From Hawksworthiomyces lignivorus (Eukaryota; Ascomycota; Sordariomycetes; Ophiostomatales; Ophiostomataceae): 64,000 bases of DNA. Location: the NCBI GenBank assembly GCA_002917075.1, contig NTMA01000049.1, forward strand, positions 124,001-188,000, read 5' to 3'. The position numbers and the translations under genes are program-made. The notes beneath the pieces were generated by a model. That model saw only the letters and a program-made list of their open reading frames with translations, searched no databases and had not been told where the DNA came from. Below, one piece after another: positions 22,590-35,059 of the stretch (the stretch's first letter is position 1; each line of letters begins with the position of its first letter).

Positions 22590-23967
22590 ATGATTTCTAT
22601 CTTACACGTTATCAGCTTGTTGCTGATAGGAATGATGGCGCTTGCAAGTACTTCAGCAGAATCTCTAAAAGCGGACAATAAGTGCAAAGTCAAAACCCAA
22701 CGCAAGGACTGGTAAGGGTGATTTCATAAGACGAATGAAATCTTCAAATAAGCTAATATTGCTAAGGCAGGATTTAACATCGATAGAGAAGTCTACTTAT
22801 ATCAATGCTACAATATGTTTGATGAGGTCTCCTTCCAAAACCAATATCTCTGTGGCAAAAACCAGGTGGGATGACTTGCAGTACACACATGCCTACCAGA
22901 TGGCATTTATCCATGGAGTGGTATGTAATGCTCGATGCATTTTCAACTATCATAGAAACCAGCTGATAGTCTTCATGGTCTAGGGCCAATTCTTACCTTG
23001 GCATCGATATTATATTACGGTCCATGAGCATCTGCTTAGAGACGAGTGCGGATACAATGGTCCAATGCCGTAAGACTTTTAAAGTGACTGCCTTATCTTT
23101 CTTCCCTCCATTTCTAATGAAGTCAGATATTGGAACGAGTCTTCTGCCGCTGAAGACCTTTCAAATTCGCCAATTTTTGACCCTATCACAGGATTTGGTG
23201 GCAATGGTACTGGTAGTAGCAGATGCGTAACCGACGGTCCATTTGCGAACTTCAGCCTCCGCATACATGAAGACTTGTCAGCATCTACGTACTGTCTTCA
23301 ACGTGATTTTAATCCTTGCATATTTCGGAATGCGGGACAGCTCAACGTCAAATTTTGTCTTGCGAGGCATACATTTGAGGAAGCTAGAAATTGCTTAGAA
23401 GGATTCCCTCATGTGTCGGGCCATGCTGGTGTGGGTGGAACGGTAGGTCACACTTCTAGGATACTAGAAAATCGTTGGAGCTGCTAATGAGACCGCCAGA
23501 TGCTAGCTGTCCAAATAAGTCCTGGCGACCCAATATTCTGGCTGCACCACACCTACCTAGACAAGCTTTGGTGGGAATGGCAGTCCTTGAACCTTATTTC
23601 AAGGCTTACGGATATGTCAGGTAACAACAAGCCCCTTCCATTCCCCACTTTTCTTCCTGGAAATCATACAGGCCTCCCTGCGCAAGGCGGTCCGCCTGTA
23701 AATGGAACGGGATTTCAGCCCCCGGCATCCGTCGGCGGAATTGCTTCTTGTTTCGCCGGGTTGCTACTGCCAGGAGCTGGTACCAATGCCACCATTCAAC
23801 AAATGCCTATGATCAACTCCAACCCGGCTCTCACCGACTATTTCAACGATGGTGGCAATGTCACCACCCTAAACCACACCCTATTTTCCTTCGGACTTTC
23901 GCCAAATTTGACGATCCGCGATATTATGGATATTCGAGATGTTTTTGTGTGTGCGGAATACTTATAA
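22590..23967 (+). CDS. Secreted tyrosinase (type-3 copper protein)
   Basis: 381 residues in five exons: 22590-22711, 22767-22920, 22984-23069, 23127-23442 and 23500-23967. A signal peptide covers about residues 1-23. The CuA site is read across intron 2: THAYQMAFIHGVGQFLPWHRYYITVHEH, given here only as landmarks (the His of THAY, the His of FIHG and LPWHRY). The CuB site spans intron 4: HVSGHAGVG and FWLHHTYLDKLWWEWQ. PYWN and SPIFD between them match the short secreted tyrosinases of aspergilli. Several N-glycosylation sequons are present. The enzyme oxidises phenols to quinones outside the cell, for melanin or for aromatic detoxification. It lacks the long C-terminal latency domain of mushroom tyrosinase. 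Confidence 0.88.
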
Positions 23968-24474
23968 TTATCTTTGGGTATCGTAGCAGTCTCATTCTAA
24001 TCGATTTGCTATGACCAACACGCAAATTCGGCGTGAACCTGATTTTGGGATCTGACAGCATGGCGAGTTTCACAGCGACCTAGTCATGTGTACCTCGTAA
24101 AACGTAAAATTAAAACGGCGCATTCCGAATATACAGAAATCCATTACACGGGACCCCCACACAAAGGATAGAAATTGAAATATCAAGGGGCGAAGAAGTG
24201 ATCTTTACCGTAAATTTTCACGCATTTTACGAGCCCAGTTTGCGCTGACTAGTAGTTTAGCTCACTTAGACCTAACACAGAAAATGATATGGCACATATC
24301 CTCAGAAAAGTAGGATTAACTAAGGTGTCTTTGATTTATTCTTAATTACAGATTTTTTAAGGACGATGACAAAGTTGTAGTTATATGTCGTTTACATAAA
24401 TTTTGCCCCTATCAATGACGCCAATGGCAAGAGCGATTCGTGTGTAAATAAAAAGAAGCATAAAAATAGCAATC
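23968..24474. other. Convergent intergenic region
   Basis: 507 bases between the tyrosinase and the convergent regulator. No coding frame or structured element recognised. Confidence 0.5.
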
Positions 24475-26760
24475 TTAATATTCTATATTGTTTATAGTCT
24501 GAAATCGGTCCCGGCTTTCTTTGGCCTTGTTGATGGCGTGGTTACCGAGACGGATCAGCTCTGCCACAAAGCTCTTTACCATCTGTATATTAGTCAGTTC
24601 TTTGAATGTCCAGTAGCTGGGCTGCATTTGTTTCAGCAACTCTGGAGTCAGATTTAGCAGCTTCAGATCTTCAAAGGAGCGCGGGTTGAGCGGATCCATA
24701 ACGATGTTACCGAATATGGTCAATATCGCTGACATAGGATACGAAACCAGGAGCCTGAGTAGGCTAGTAAGCGGCGGAAAGCAGATTTTTGCAAGCACAG
24801 CACTGAAAAGATTCAGAGGAGAAACCTACCAAAATGCATCCTCAAATAACGTGTTCATTGCCCGCCGTAGATAGGATATGGTAGCTCGACTCGCTTCCAC
24901 AGACAGAGACAGGCTTGAGCTGAGTCCCTTCACAGCATCCTCAGCACAGCCATCGGAGCTCCACGCTCGGCACCGGCCAACAGCTCGGTGAATTGTCGCT
25001 AGCAAGTAGTGATACTCGAAATGCAGCACCGTACGGTGCATTTTAACTGGCCGGCTCATGCTCTCGTCGTCTTTTAATGGCTGAGTCTCTGAGTAAAAGA
25101 GTTGTGGTCGCATGTGCGCCGGAACAGACAAGCGCCAACGCTCCAGCTGTTCGTCCAGCTCTCGTATATCGCGCACTAGTTCAACATCAGGTTTGCGAAG
25201 CGCATCCGCAGAATATAGCATGCGATACGTCTTAGCTTTGATGATGGTAAGACGCAGGTCACCCGGCAGCCAAGGCACTTCTTGAATACTAGAAGCCCCG
25301 AGAGAATTTTCATTCCAGCCTTTCGGAGAGGCACTTGGATCGCTGGCCGCTTGATTAAACTCGCCGAAACAATACATTTGTTCCATATAATGTTGTGGCA
25401 GTGTCAAGTCACAGTGCTCGTCCTCGAGGGCTGGTGGCTGACCCGTCCGTAGGGCTATATCTTTGTCGAAGACATACGCGAGCCAGAAGACGCTGCGAAG
25501 GTGTATCTTGGCTCGCCAAGAAGGGCTACACTTATCACTACCACTACCGTCTCGTCCGTCGGCTGAAGGCGTAGGAAGCAAGTGTCCGCCTAACAAAAAC
25601 AGCATACGGCAGGCTAGAGCATGAGTCTTCATAGCTGCATCTACTTGGCCAGTGAACATATTGTATATGGTCTGAAGATGTTAGAACCATACGAGAATTT
25701 CAAGAGAATGAAGACTAACCAGCATCAGCATTGTCTGCGCCGCTGTCTCATTTGTCTCCAGGAGCACAAACGGTAGCAGGTGCTGTGCTTTGAAAGCACA
25801 AGCGTCGCCATCAATCTCTGGTAGTACCGTGTGGAACTCGACTCGCGCTGCTCCCAAAACAGCTAGAAATGAAAAGACGGCTGCTTTGGCTACTATGGGG
25901 TCTAATGCCGGTGCGGCTGTCTTGCTATCCTGGCAGGAACTGGCCTGTGAGTAGGCAACATCGACTGTTTGCGAAAAGAGGATGCAATCGACGACGGGGA
26001 AGGCAAATCGAAACTGCGATGCGCGAAATGCATCCAGGTAGTTATCTACCATAGACCGCGGTGGCAGATCTAAGTTAGAGCGCGACTGAGAGAATTCGGA
26101 CAGCATCGATGGTGTAATACGGCGTCCGCCTCGTGGAGCATCACATAGGCACAAGAGGCGGCTGCCCATATCCTCCCCAGTGCGTGCCTTTATCCACTCG
26201 CGCCCATGTGCGGAGAAGAGGGGAATGCCACAGTGGAAACTAATCTTATCTAGCTGGTAACCAGCGAAGTTCATTTCTACCAAAGGTGCTCCAGGCACCC
26301 CTGCGTCAGAATCAGTGGCCAGGAACATCGGCGTCGGGGTTCGGGTGAGATATGCGCCATCATCTGCGTCCTGAGAAGACATATATCCGGGCGATGCATT
26401 CAGAGACTTCGCTGTCTGAGCTAGGTGGCGCCTTTGTATGTCAACACGATATCAGCACCTTCGTTGTTACATCCACCTCTTGTTCATGACAACAAGTGCC
26501 AAGTTAGAACTGTTGTCTTGCCTTACCTATTGCCGTTGGCTTTAGCAGTTCGTTTTCTTGTCCGGCTATACGTACACACCAGACCTTGATGTTTGCACCA
26601 ATTGCACTGAGGAATGGCATGGTCACAGTGAATCTATGGATTCTTGTCAGACTGGTCTCTTTGGGATAATCACGCCAAAAGATTCATCGCACACAGATTG
26701 TGATCGTATACCACTTGCCTTTCGGCTGTGACAACAATCACAGGCTTTTTGTCGCGCCAT
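24475..26760 (-). CDS. Zn2Cys6 transcription factor beside a PDR pump
   Basis: About 660 residues in five exons: 26760-26719, 26633-26527, 26431-25720, 25671-24830 and 24754-24475. The first exon is only 14 codons (MARQKACDCCHSRK) and ends within the zinc cluster; exon 2 completes it (HCDHAIPQCNWCKHQGLVC), giving CX2CX6CX6CX2CX6C. The first intron has a GC donor (AAG/GCAAGT), since no GT donor in reach gives an open frame. The middle domain follows the fungal TF pattern (MFTGQVDAAMKTHALA, RSVFWLAYVFDKDIALRTG). The last junction has alternatives; I chose the one giving FWLLVSYPMSAILTIF. It is divergent from the ABC transporter at 28593 and may control it. Confidence 0.82.
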
Positions 26761-28592
26761 GAGAGCAAGATTAGCAGCTGGAGCCGATTAGCGGTGGTCT
26801 AGACTGTACTATGACCTGGTAAACACAAACAGGTGGGGGTTAATATGAACCTATGAATGGTGGGGGTTCACCTAGGAGATGTAGTAGAGCATGCACTGTT
26901 AAAGGTGTAGGGCTATCAGACAGAACACTGCTGGTAGCCTACTGGGCGATGAAGTAATTACGAAGATAAACCGAAACAAACGGAAGAGATGAAAAATAAA
27001 AGGGTACGCGTAATGGGTAAGGATACCGACAGCTGGGATAGACCGAAGAGAAAAATCGTATTGCCGCTTACTAAGCGGTAATTCAGCCCTGTAAAGTTAC
27101 AGAAAGAAACCAGGAGGGTCAAACCCGGGACCAGCACAGCGGGATCTGAGTGTAAGACGGGGCAGGTCGTACAATGTACGCCACAGCATTTGTCTCGACG
27201 GCTGACTGTGCTTTTATTTCAATTTCTCCGATTCCCGTATTTCCACGCGTTTTTGTGGTCAGTTGAAAGAGCTTATTCGTAAGCAACCCCCGACAAACCC
27301 GGGTCCGCACCCTCAACAACAGCTACTCGATGCATGTGTGCAACACAAAGCGCCCTCGGCTACGCCAACACCGGTTCCTCGGGCGCCGACTCTGATGTAC
27401 GTCTCCTACACTCCGTACCCTAAATCCGCTAAATCCAGCACAGAGGCAACAGTCCTTCTTTTCTCTCGGCGCCAAAAAAAGGAGATAATTCAACCACATC
27501 TTAGCAAATTATCATGTATCTGTTGTGTCGAAGTTGATTCTGTCGGTTGCGGTGATAGCTGCTTTGTTTTTCATCGCTCCTTTGTATGAACTTACAGAAC
27601 TGGACATGGCTATCCTTAATATTTAGCAAACCCAAGACCACTGAGCAAGTGCCTTTTCAGCATAAAGCCTCAAGTCAGTGGAGCCTCAGGAAGCGAGACC
27701 ACATCTTGTTCAAGGTGGATAAGTAGCGTCGGCAAATCGGACGTCTTGCATCTCCGTATCAGGGGAAGGCCCTTCAGAAGGGCTAGCACCATAGTGGAGA
27801 TGAAACTTCAATATTATCGCTGGGTCGCTATTATTGGCACCAATCAACGCAGTCACAGATTTGTCCCTGTTATGACTAGGAACCAACGAGGTCCAATTGC
27901 ACCTTGACATTAGTTGTCTTTCTGTTTTATTTGAAAAATATCTGTGTGTTTTCAATTCTCTCTGTGTGTGTGTGTTCATGAGTCTGATGAAAGCTGGTGG
28001 AACTAAAAATGCAGCCATCAGAGACGGCTAATTCTTCTGATCTAGGCAAGAGACCTGCAATTGCCAACAAATATTCTGGCTCGCCTCGCTAGCGCCTATT
28101 GAAGTACCTAGTAGAATTTTGTCTGCGGATGACGTTATTCACAAAGCCCGCTGAAGCCGATGACTAAGCGGAGTTTAGCTATTATACTACCAGAAAGTAA
28201 CACTTTGTAGGCGCGACGGACCCGCCCTGATAGAGCGTTCACTAATAGTTTCGAAGGCAAGCTGTTGTTTGAAAGACGAAATTGAAGCGGAACCAGTTGC
28301 CTGCGCAGCCGCACACGCGATGTATACATAGTTACATAGATATGTATATATTTATTCTCCTTATATAATAGATATATAATTGTTTCGCCCTCTACGGGCT
28401 AAATCTATCTATTACCATCTCAGCTTTATTTTATGATTAGCACACTTGGAGGCACAAGAAATCTACTTAAATGAAAGTTATGATATTATAGCAGACTCCT
28501 GCGGTTTCAAATTTATCAATTCCAACCCAATTCTTACTTGCTGCTCTCAGCTGTACTACCAAAACGACGTCAAACAACACCCTGGCAGCAGA
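26761..28592. promoter_or_regulatory. Divergent promoter, regulator and ABC transporter
   Basis: 1.8 kb between two divergent genes. It contains a short (TG)n run at 27963-27974 and a direct repeat of about 11 bases (CAAACCCGGG) at 27121 and 27294. In-frame codons continue upstream of the transporter start to 28446 but look non-coding. No gene was recognised. Confidence 0.45.
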
Positions 28593-31500
28593 ATGGCCTC
28601 GGACAACGGCAGCTCAACTGCTGCTGAGGACAGGCCGGCTTCATCTAACGATGATCGCATTGTTCAAGACAGTGACGGCTGGGCGCTTCAATGGAAAGTA
28701 CAAGAAAAAAGAGAGCGTGATCAGCGCTCCGGTATTCCGCCACGCCAATTGGGACTGACGTGGAGGAACTTGACTGTCAAAGCCACCGCGAGTGACTCTG
28801 CTATTCACGAAAATTTTGTTACGCAGTTCAATATCCCACGTGTCATCCGCGAAGCTCGCCAGAAGACTCCTACGAAAACTATCCTCGAAAACAGCCATGG
28901 CTGTGTTAAGCCAGGAGAGATGCTACTCGTCCTCGGCCGACCGGGTGCGGGCTGCACCACTCTCCTCAGTGTGCTGGCCAACCGCCGTCGCGGCTATACA
29001 TCGATCGATGGTGATGTGTTTTACGGCAGCATGTCAGCCTCAGAAGCTAAGAACTACCGGGGGCAGATTGTCATGAATACAGAAGAAGAGCTGTTCTTCC
29101 CGTCACTTACCGTCGGCCAGACCATTGACTTCGCTGCCCAGCTTAAAATTCCCTTCAAGCTGCCAGATGGCTTTACCAACAAGAAAGACGTCCGCCGAGA
29201 GAATATGGACTTTCTTCTTGAGTCAATGAGTATCGCTCACACACGTGGCACGAAGGTCGGCGATGCTTTTGTGCGCGGCGTGTCAGGAGGTGAACGCAAG
29301 CGCGTAAGCATTATCGAGTGCATGGCTGCACAAGGCTCTATTTTCTTCTGGGACAACAGCACTCGCGGTCTAGATGCAAGCACGTGAGTAAGAATTGCAC
29401 CTTTTACAGCAAATAAACATGGAGCTAATTTTATAGAGCCCTCGAGTGGACGAAAGCCATTCGTGCCATGACTGACGTGCTAGGCCTGGCTACGGTTGTC
29501 ACTCTATACCAAGCTGGCAACGGTATCTATAATTTGTTTGATAAGGTGCTTGTTCTAGATAACGGCAAAGAGGTTTACTACGGTACCCGCGAAGAGGCCC
29601 GTCCTTTCATGGAGAATCTGGGCTTCGTATGCCGCGAAGGAGCGAACGTCGCCGACTTCCTGACAGGTGTGACTGTGCCAACGGAAAGAAAAATTCGTCC
29701 TGGTTTCGAGCGGACATTTCCTCGTAACGGCACGGCACTACGTGAAGCCTACGAGAAGACAGCATTATATGCGCAGATGAACAGTGAATACGACTATCCT
29801 TCAACGGAGGATGCACAGGAGAAGACAAATGCATTTATGGAATCTGTGGCTGCTGAGAAAAACCCTCGGCTGCCACAATCTAGTCCTTTTACCGTTGGCT
29901 TCAGTGCACAGGTCAAGGCATGCATCGTGCGCCAGTACCAGATCCTTTGGGGCGACCGCGCATCATTCTTGATCAAGCAAATTGCCACCATTATACAAGC
30001 ACTAGTCGCTGGTTCGCTCTTCTACAACGCGCCCAATAACTCAGGCGGCCTATTTAGCAAATCGGGAGCTTTGTTTTTTTCGCTCCTGTATAACAGCTTG
30101 CTGTCTATGAGCGAGGTTACAGACTCCTTTCAAGGGCGCCCCGTGTTACTGAAGCATAAAGCACTGGCTTATTTTCATCCAGCAGCATTCTGTGTAGCAC
30201 AGATCACCGCAGACATTCCTGTTATTTTATTCCAGGTGTCCTGCTTCTCTGTGATTTTATACTTCATGGTCGGCTTGACATCTACTGCGGCCGCCTTTTT
30301 CACTTACTGGGTGGTCCTAGTTGCAATGACACTTGTAAGTCTTGTTTATATACGATACCTTACTCCACAATCGTCACTTTTCTAATGTTATTAGTGCATT
30401 ACTGCTTTATTTAGAGCTATAGGAGCAGCATTCGGTACCTTTGATGCTGCGTCGAAGGTGTCCGGCTTCATAATTGGTGCCGTCGTCATTTACAGTGGCT
30501 ACATGATCCAAAAGCCGCAGATGCACCCCTGGTTTGTTTGGCTATTTTGGATTAACCCGCTGGCGTATGCATTTGATGCGCTGCTGTCTAACGAATTTCA
30601 TGGCAAAACTATCCCATGTGTTGGCCTTAACCTCATCCCAAACGGTGCTGGCTATGAAAATGCTACAGATCATCAGTCGTGCGCTGGTGTCCTAGGCGCA
30701 ATCCAAGGCCATACTGCCGTGATAGGAGACAACTATTTGGAAGCACTGCGATATAGCCATGACCATATCTGGCGCAATTTTGGCATTATCTGGGCCTGGT
30801 GGTTGCTCTTCGTTGTCATCACTGTTGTTGCTACCACACGCTGGCGGTCGTCATCCGAATCTGGCCCATCGCTGCTGATTCCGCGCGAGAAAGCAAAAAC
30901 GTCACGCCACTTGCTAAAAACTGACGAAGAAGCGAAGGGGGAGGCTGATGATGTGGACCAGCAAATTACCGCTTCCGATAATGACGGCAATGGTCCTGCG
31001 CCAGACCTTATCCGCAATACATCAATCTTTACGTGGAAAAACCTCTCGTATACTGTCAAGACGCCCACAGGTGACCGCCAGCTTCTTGACAATGTGCAGG
31101 GCTGGGTTAAGCCAGGAATGTTAGGCGCACTTATGGGCGCATCTGGTGCTGGCAAGACGACGCTTTTAGACGTGCTGGCCCAGAGAAAAACCGAAGGTGC
31201 CGTCCACGGTTCCATCATGGTCGATGGTCGTCCGCTGCCAGTAGCCTTTCAAAGGTCGGCAGGCTATTGTGAACAATTGGATGTGCATGAACCCTACGCC
31301 ACAGTGCGTGAGGCTCTAGAGTTCTCAGCATTGTTGCGCCAGAATCGCTCAACGCCGCGGGAAGAAAAGCTGCGCTACGTCGATACCATCCTTGACCTGT
31401 TAGAACTGCGCGACCTTGCCGATACGCTTATTGGCAAAGTTGGTGCAGGTCTGAGCGTGGAACAACGGAAACGCGTAACCATTGGGGTAGAGCTCGTAGC

Positions 31501-32926
31501 AAAGCCGAGCATCTTGATTTTCCTGGACGAGCCAACTTCGGGCCTCGATGGCCAGTCCGCGTTTAACACGGTGCGCTTCCTCCGCAAGCTGGCCGACGCA
31601 GGCCAGGCGGTACTAGTGACAATTCACCAGCCATCTGCACAACTGTTTGCCGAATTCGACACTCTGCTTCTATTAGCGAACGGTGGACGTACTGTTTATT
31701 TTGGCGATATCGGCGACAATGCAGCCACGGTAAAGTCGTACTTTGCGCGCTACGGCTCTCCCTGCCCCGTCGAGACGAATCCGGCCGAGCACATGATCGA
31801 CGTAGTGTCGGGTGCGCTGTCACGAGGCAGGGATTGGGCAGAAGTGTGGCTATCGTCCCCCGAGCATGCGGCCGTCACAACTGAACTAGACCACTCCATT
31901 GTTGAAAGTGCAAAGAGACCAGCGGCTGCACATGCCGATGATGGCTTTGAATTCGCCATGCCGCTTTGGGAACAAATCAAGATTGTAACTTCACGCATGA
32001 ACCTGTCGCTATTCCGGAATATTGACTACGTCAACAACAAACTTGTACTGCATATCACATCTGCACTCTTCAACGGCTTCTCGTTCTGGATGATCAAAGA
32101 TTCCGTGACTGACTTGCAGCTACGTCTTTTTACCATTTTCAACTTCATATTTGTCGCACCCGGCGTCATTGCTCAGCTACAACCACTCTTCATTGCACGT
32201 CGAGATATTTTTGAAACTCGCGAAAAGAAATCCAAGATGTATTCTTGGATAGCATTTGTGACTGGCCTGATTGTATCAGAGTTGCCTTATCTGTGCATGT
32301 GCGCCGTGCTCTACTTCGTCTGCTGGTACTACACAGTTGGCAACCCTAAGAACTCAGCTCGTGCCGGTGGTACCTTTTTTGTCATGTGGCTGTACGAGTT
32401 CGTCTATACAGGAATTGGCCAAGCTATTGCGGCGTATGCTCCCAACGAAGTATTCGCTACGTTAGTCAACCCGCTTGCGATTGGTATACTAGTCTCGTTC
32501 TGTGGCGTGCTCGTTCCATATGCCCAAATTCAGGCCTTTTGGCGGTACTGGATTTACTACCTCAATCCGTTCAACTACTTGACCGGTAGTCTACTAGTTT
32601 TCAATGTCTGGGGCGTCAAGGTTGAATGCTCTGCAAATGAGTTTGCTGTCTTCGACCCGCCTAGCGGAAGCACTTGCAGCACTTACCTCGCCACCTACCT
32701 ACAGGGCGGTGGCTCCGGTGCCCGTCTCATTAATCCGGATGCTACGACTGGATGTAAAGTGTGCCAGTATCAAGATGGCAGTGACTACCTTCGCACCTTG
32801 AATTTGAACGATTACTCTTACGGCTGGCGAGATGCCGGTCTCGTCGCCGTTTTCGTTTTCAGTTCTTACGCGATGGTGTATCTGCTAATGAAGTTGCGCA
32901 CGAAGACGTCCAAGAAAGCAGAGTAA
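28593..32926 (+). CDS. PDR-type ABC multidrug transporter (ABCG)
   Basis: Plasma-membrane efflux pump, 1406 residues in three exons (28593-29383, 29437-30334, 30395-32926). It has the reversed (NBD-TMD)2 layout of PDR proteins. NBD1: [11 protein letters not shown], signature [10 protein letters not shown] and [14 protein letters not shown], the degenerate Walker A (Cys for Lys) usual in PDR NBD1. NBD2: canonical [11 protein letters not shown], signature [15 protein letters not shown] and [13 protein letters not shown]. Each NBD is followed by about six membrane segments, and the last extracellular loop is rich in cysteines. Length is a little short of yeast Pdr5 (1511) because the N-terminus is brief. 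It probably exports azoles, plant toxins or xenobiotics. The catabolic gene run starts just downstream. Confidence 0.93.
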
Positions 32927-33309
32927 GTTAAAGGAAGCAGTATGCGTTACTAGTAGTTATATCACAACTCTGATAGAATACTTTATTTGTTGAATTGTTC
33001 TTTTATGTATAGGTTTTTTTCATGTTATATTCACTGTGCTATTTCTTATGTGCGTCTCAATAGATTGCTTAGATATAGATTATTCATTTTAATAGTTGCT
33101 GCTTTAGTGAGAGGGGTACAGAAACTCAGGATGGGGTTGCAAATAGAGTATACTAATAGAGTACGAAGTTTTATATGCTCTACAGGTTAAAAGATTATGC
33201 AAGTAGCAAGATTGCCCGTTACATAGATGCAACTGTACCTACTAATAGTCTCATGCTCAATATATTATAACCCAGTTAAATTCATAGGACTAGGAGTAAT
33301 AAGTTATAC
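32927..33309. other. Convergent intergenic region
   Basis: 383 very AT-rich bases between the ABC transporter and the convergent monooxygenase. No gene or repeat recognised. Confidence 0.5.
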
Positions 33310-34653
33310 TCATTTCTTTTCAAAAAATTTGTTGACGGGCCGAGCAAGATTGAGGTGTTCTCTCAATGTGGTTCCTGTATAATCTTTTCTGAAAATGCCC
33401 CGGCTCTGTAGTTCAGGGATCAGCTTGTCTACAACTTCGTCAAGCCCTTCAGGCAGAAAGGGGAAGACACATGTAAAGCCGTCCGCCGCATTCTCTGTCA
33501 GCCAAGTTTCCAGCTCCTCTGCGATTTCCTGCGGTGACCCCAGGAATGTCAAACCGGCGTAGCCCCCGTATCGTTGCGCTAGCTGCCTCACGGTAAGCTT
33601 CTCCTGCTCGGCCAATTTGAAGACGGCCTGCTGTGAAGACTTGCTAGCGTTCGTCTCGGGGATGTTATCTGGAAGAGGAGCATCTGGTTCAAATTTGGAA
33701 GCATCAGCCCCTAAAGCAATAGACAGCGAAGCAATGCTACTGTCGTAATGGACGAGGCTATCTAACTTCAACCGTTTAGCCTGGGCATCCTCTTTGTTAT
33801 CTCCAACAATAATCAACGCGGCTGGCAGTATTTTCAGCGATTCTGGGCTACGGCCGGCAGCGACCATACGACCCTTAATATCTGCGTATAATGCTTTGGC
33901 CGCATCGATGTCCTTCGGTGAGCAGAATACGACCTCAGCTGTCTCCGCCGCCAGCTGGCGACCTGGCTCCGATTGCCCAGCCTGTACGATGACCGGCCAG
34001 CCTTGCGGCGGCCGAGCGATATTTAGCGGTCCTCTCACAGACAGCTCTTCTCCTTTATGACCTAAGACGTGCAATTTTTCGGAATCAAAATATATTCCAC
34101 TGGCTTGGTCGCGCACAAATGCATCGTCGGCGAAGCTGTCCCAGAGTCCAGTGACGACATCGTAAAACTCCCGGGCCCGTTTATAACGTTCTCCGTGCTC
34201 TTTGTGCTCGTCGAAGCCGAAGTTCTTTGACGAATCTGGGTTCGCCGTGGTGACAATGTTCCATGCAGCGCGCCCATTACTTAAGTGATCCAGCGAAGCA
34301 AACCTCCGTGCCACGTGGTAAGGAAAATCATATGTGGTCGATGCCGTTGCTGCAAGACCAATACGGTCTGTAGCAACAGACAGTGCAGATAAGAGAGTGA
34401 AAGGCTCGAAAGAAGTGACTGTATGACTGCGCTTGAGAGCTTCCACTGGCATGTTGAGCACTGCAAGATGATCCGCCATGAAAAAAGCATCAAACTTGGC
34501 CTTCTCGAGCTTCTGTGCGAAAGACTTAATGTGTGTGAAATTGAAGTTTGCGTCCGGATAAGCCCCCGGGTAGCGCCATGCCCCGGTATGCAGGCTTACC
34601 GGCCGCATGAAAGCAGTAAGATGCAGTTGGCGTTTAGTTATTTCGTCGGCCAT
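33310..34653 (-). CDS. LLM-class flavin monooxygenase (NtaA/SnaA/DszA type)
   Basis: Intronless, 447 residues. It matches the bacterial-luciferase-like superfamily, nitrilotriacetate/dibenzothiophene-sulfone monooxygenase branch. Landmarks are the N-terminal LTAFMRPV and TGAWRYPGA, FDAFFMADHLAV, DHLSNGRAAWNIVT, the insertion with FGFDEHKEHGERYKRA, GWPVIVQAGQSEPGR, and the C-terminal GFTCVFPFLPEGLDEVVD. These enzymes use FMNH2 from a separate reductase to cleave C-N or C-S bonds or to oxygenate cyclic ketones. No partner reductase is visible here. Cytosolic; no targeting signal. As the first member of the catabolic run, it may start the attack on an N- or S-containing or cyclic substrate, which is inference. 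Confidence 0.88.
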   Translation of the reverse strand: MADEITKRQLHLTAFMRPVSLHTGAWRYPGAYPDANFNFTHIKSFAQKLEKAKFDAFFMADHLAVLNMPVEALKRSHTVTSFEPFTLLSALSVATDRIGLAATASTTYDFPYHVARRFASLDHLSNGRAAWNIVTTANPDSSKNFGFDEHKEHGERYKRAREFYDVVTGLWDSFADDAFVRDQASGIYFDSEKLHVLGHKGEELSVRGPLNIARPPQGWPVIVQAGQSEPGRQLAAETAEVVFCSPKDIDAAKALYADIKGRMVAAGRSPESLKILPAALIIVGDNKEDAQAKRLKLDSLVHYDSSIASLSIALGADASKFEPDAPLPDNIPETNASKSSQQAVFKLAEQEKLTVRQLAQRYGGYAGLTFLGSPQEIAEELETWLTENAADGFTCVFPFLPEGLDEVVDKLIPELQSRGIFRKDYTGTTLREHLNLARPVNKFFEKK

Positions 34654-35059
34654 CTTCGTTGGTATTCTATTCTAGGTGAATAGGTTGAGTTGGTGAAACT
34701 GCCGTTACGGCTCTATATAAATGTCTTACTGGCTAGACTACCGAATTGGCTGCGAGAAATGGCGCCAATAATCTCTTTTATGACGAGATCACTCATTTGT
34801 AATCTAACTTTAGAGAATAGACCTATGCCAGAACCCCACATCCATCACTCTCAAATGTCTTGCGAGTCAGTATTATTAATGGAAGTTTTGCATTACAACC
34901 TCATTATGTAGCAGCTGCATTCGAATATATTTGACTGTAAGATGGAGCTACGAAATTTGATGGTGTACTCAAAGGCTATGCATTGGTATATTCGCAACTA
35001 CTACAGATCTAACACTCTGTGACAGGACGAAGCCGTAGCCGAAAGCGTGAGCTGAGCCC
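34654..35059. promoter_or_regulatory. Promoter of the LLM monooxygenase
   Basis: 406 bases between the monooxygenase start and the stop of the cyclase-like gene. No gene seen. No operator could be assigned. Confidence 0.45.

Noticed and set aside
22984..23126. Tyrosinase exon 4 starting further upstream (SNEVRYWNESS)
   Set aside because: That reading needs an intron of about 15 bases. The chosen junction gives PYWN and a spacing to SPIFD that fits known short tyrosinases.
24755..24829. A 27-base intron near the end of the pump-linked regulator
   Set aside because: Too short for a fungal spliceosomal intron; a 75-base intron gives a better family match (FWLLVSYPMSAI).
27118..27310. Possible tRNA or transposon end around two CAAACCCGGG repeats
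   Set aside because: The repeats are direct, not inverted, and no cloverleaf or anticodon arm could be drawn.
27263..27589. 108-codon plus-strand frame in the regulator-pump intergenic region
   Set aside because: Composition is unlike a fungal protein; no motif and no splice partner.
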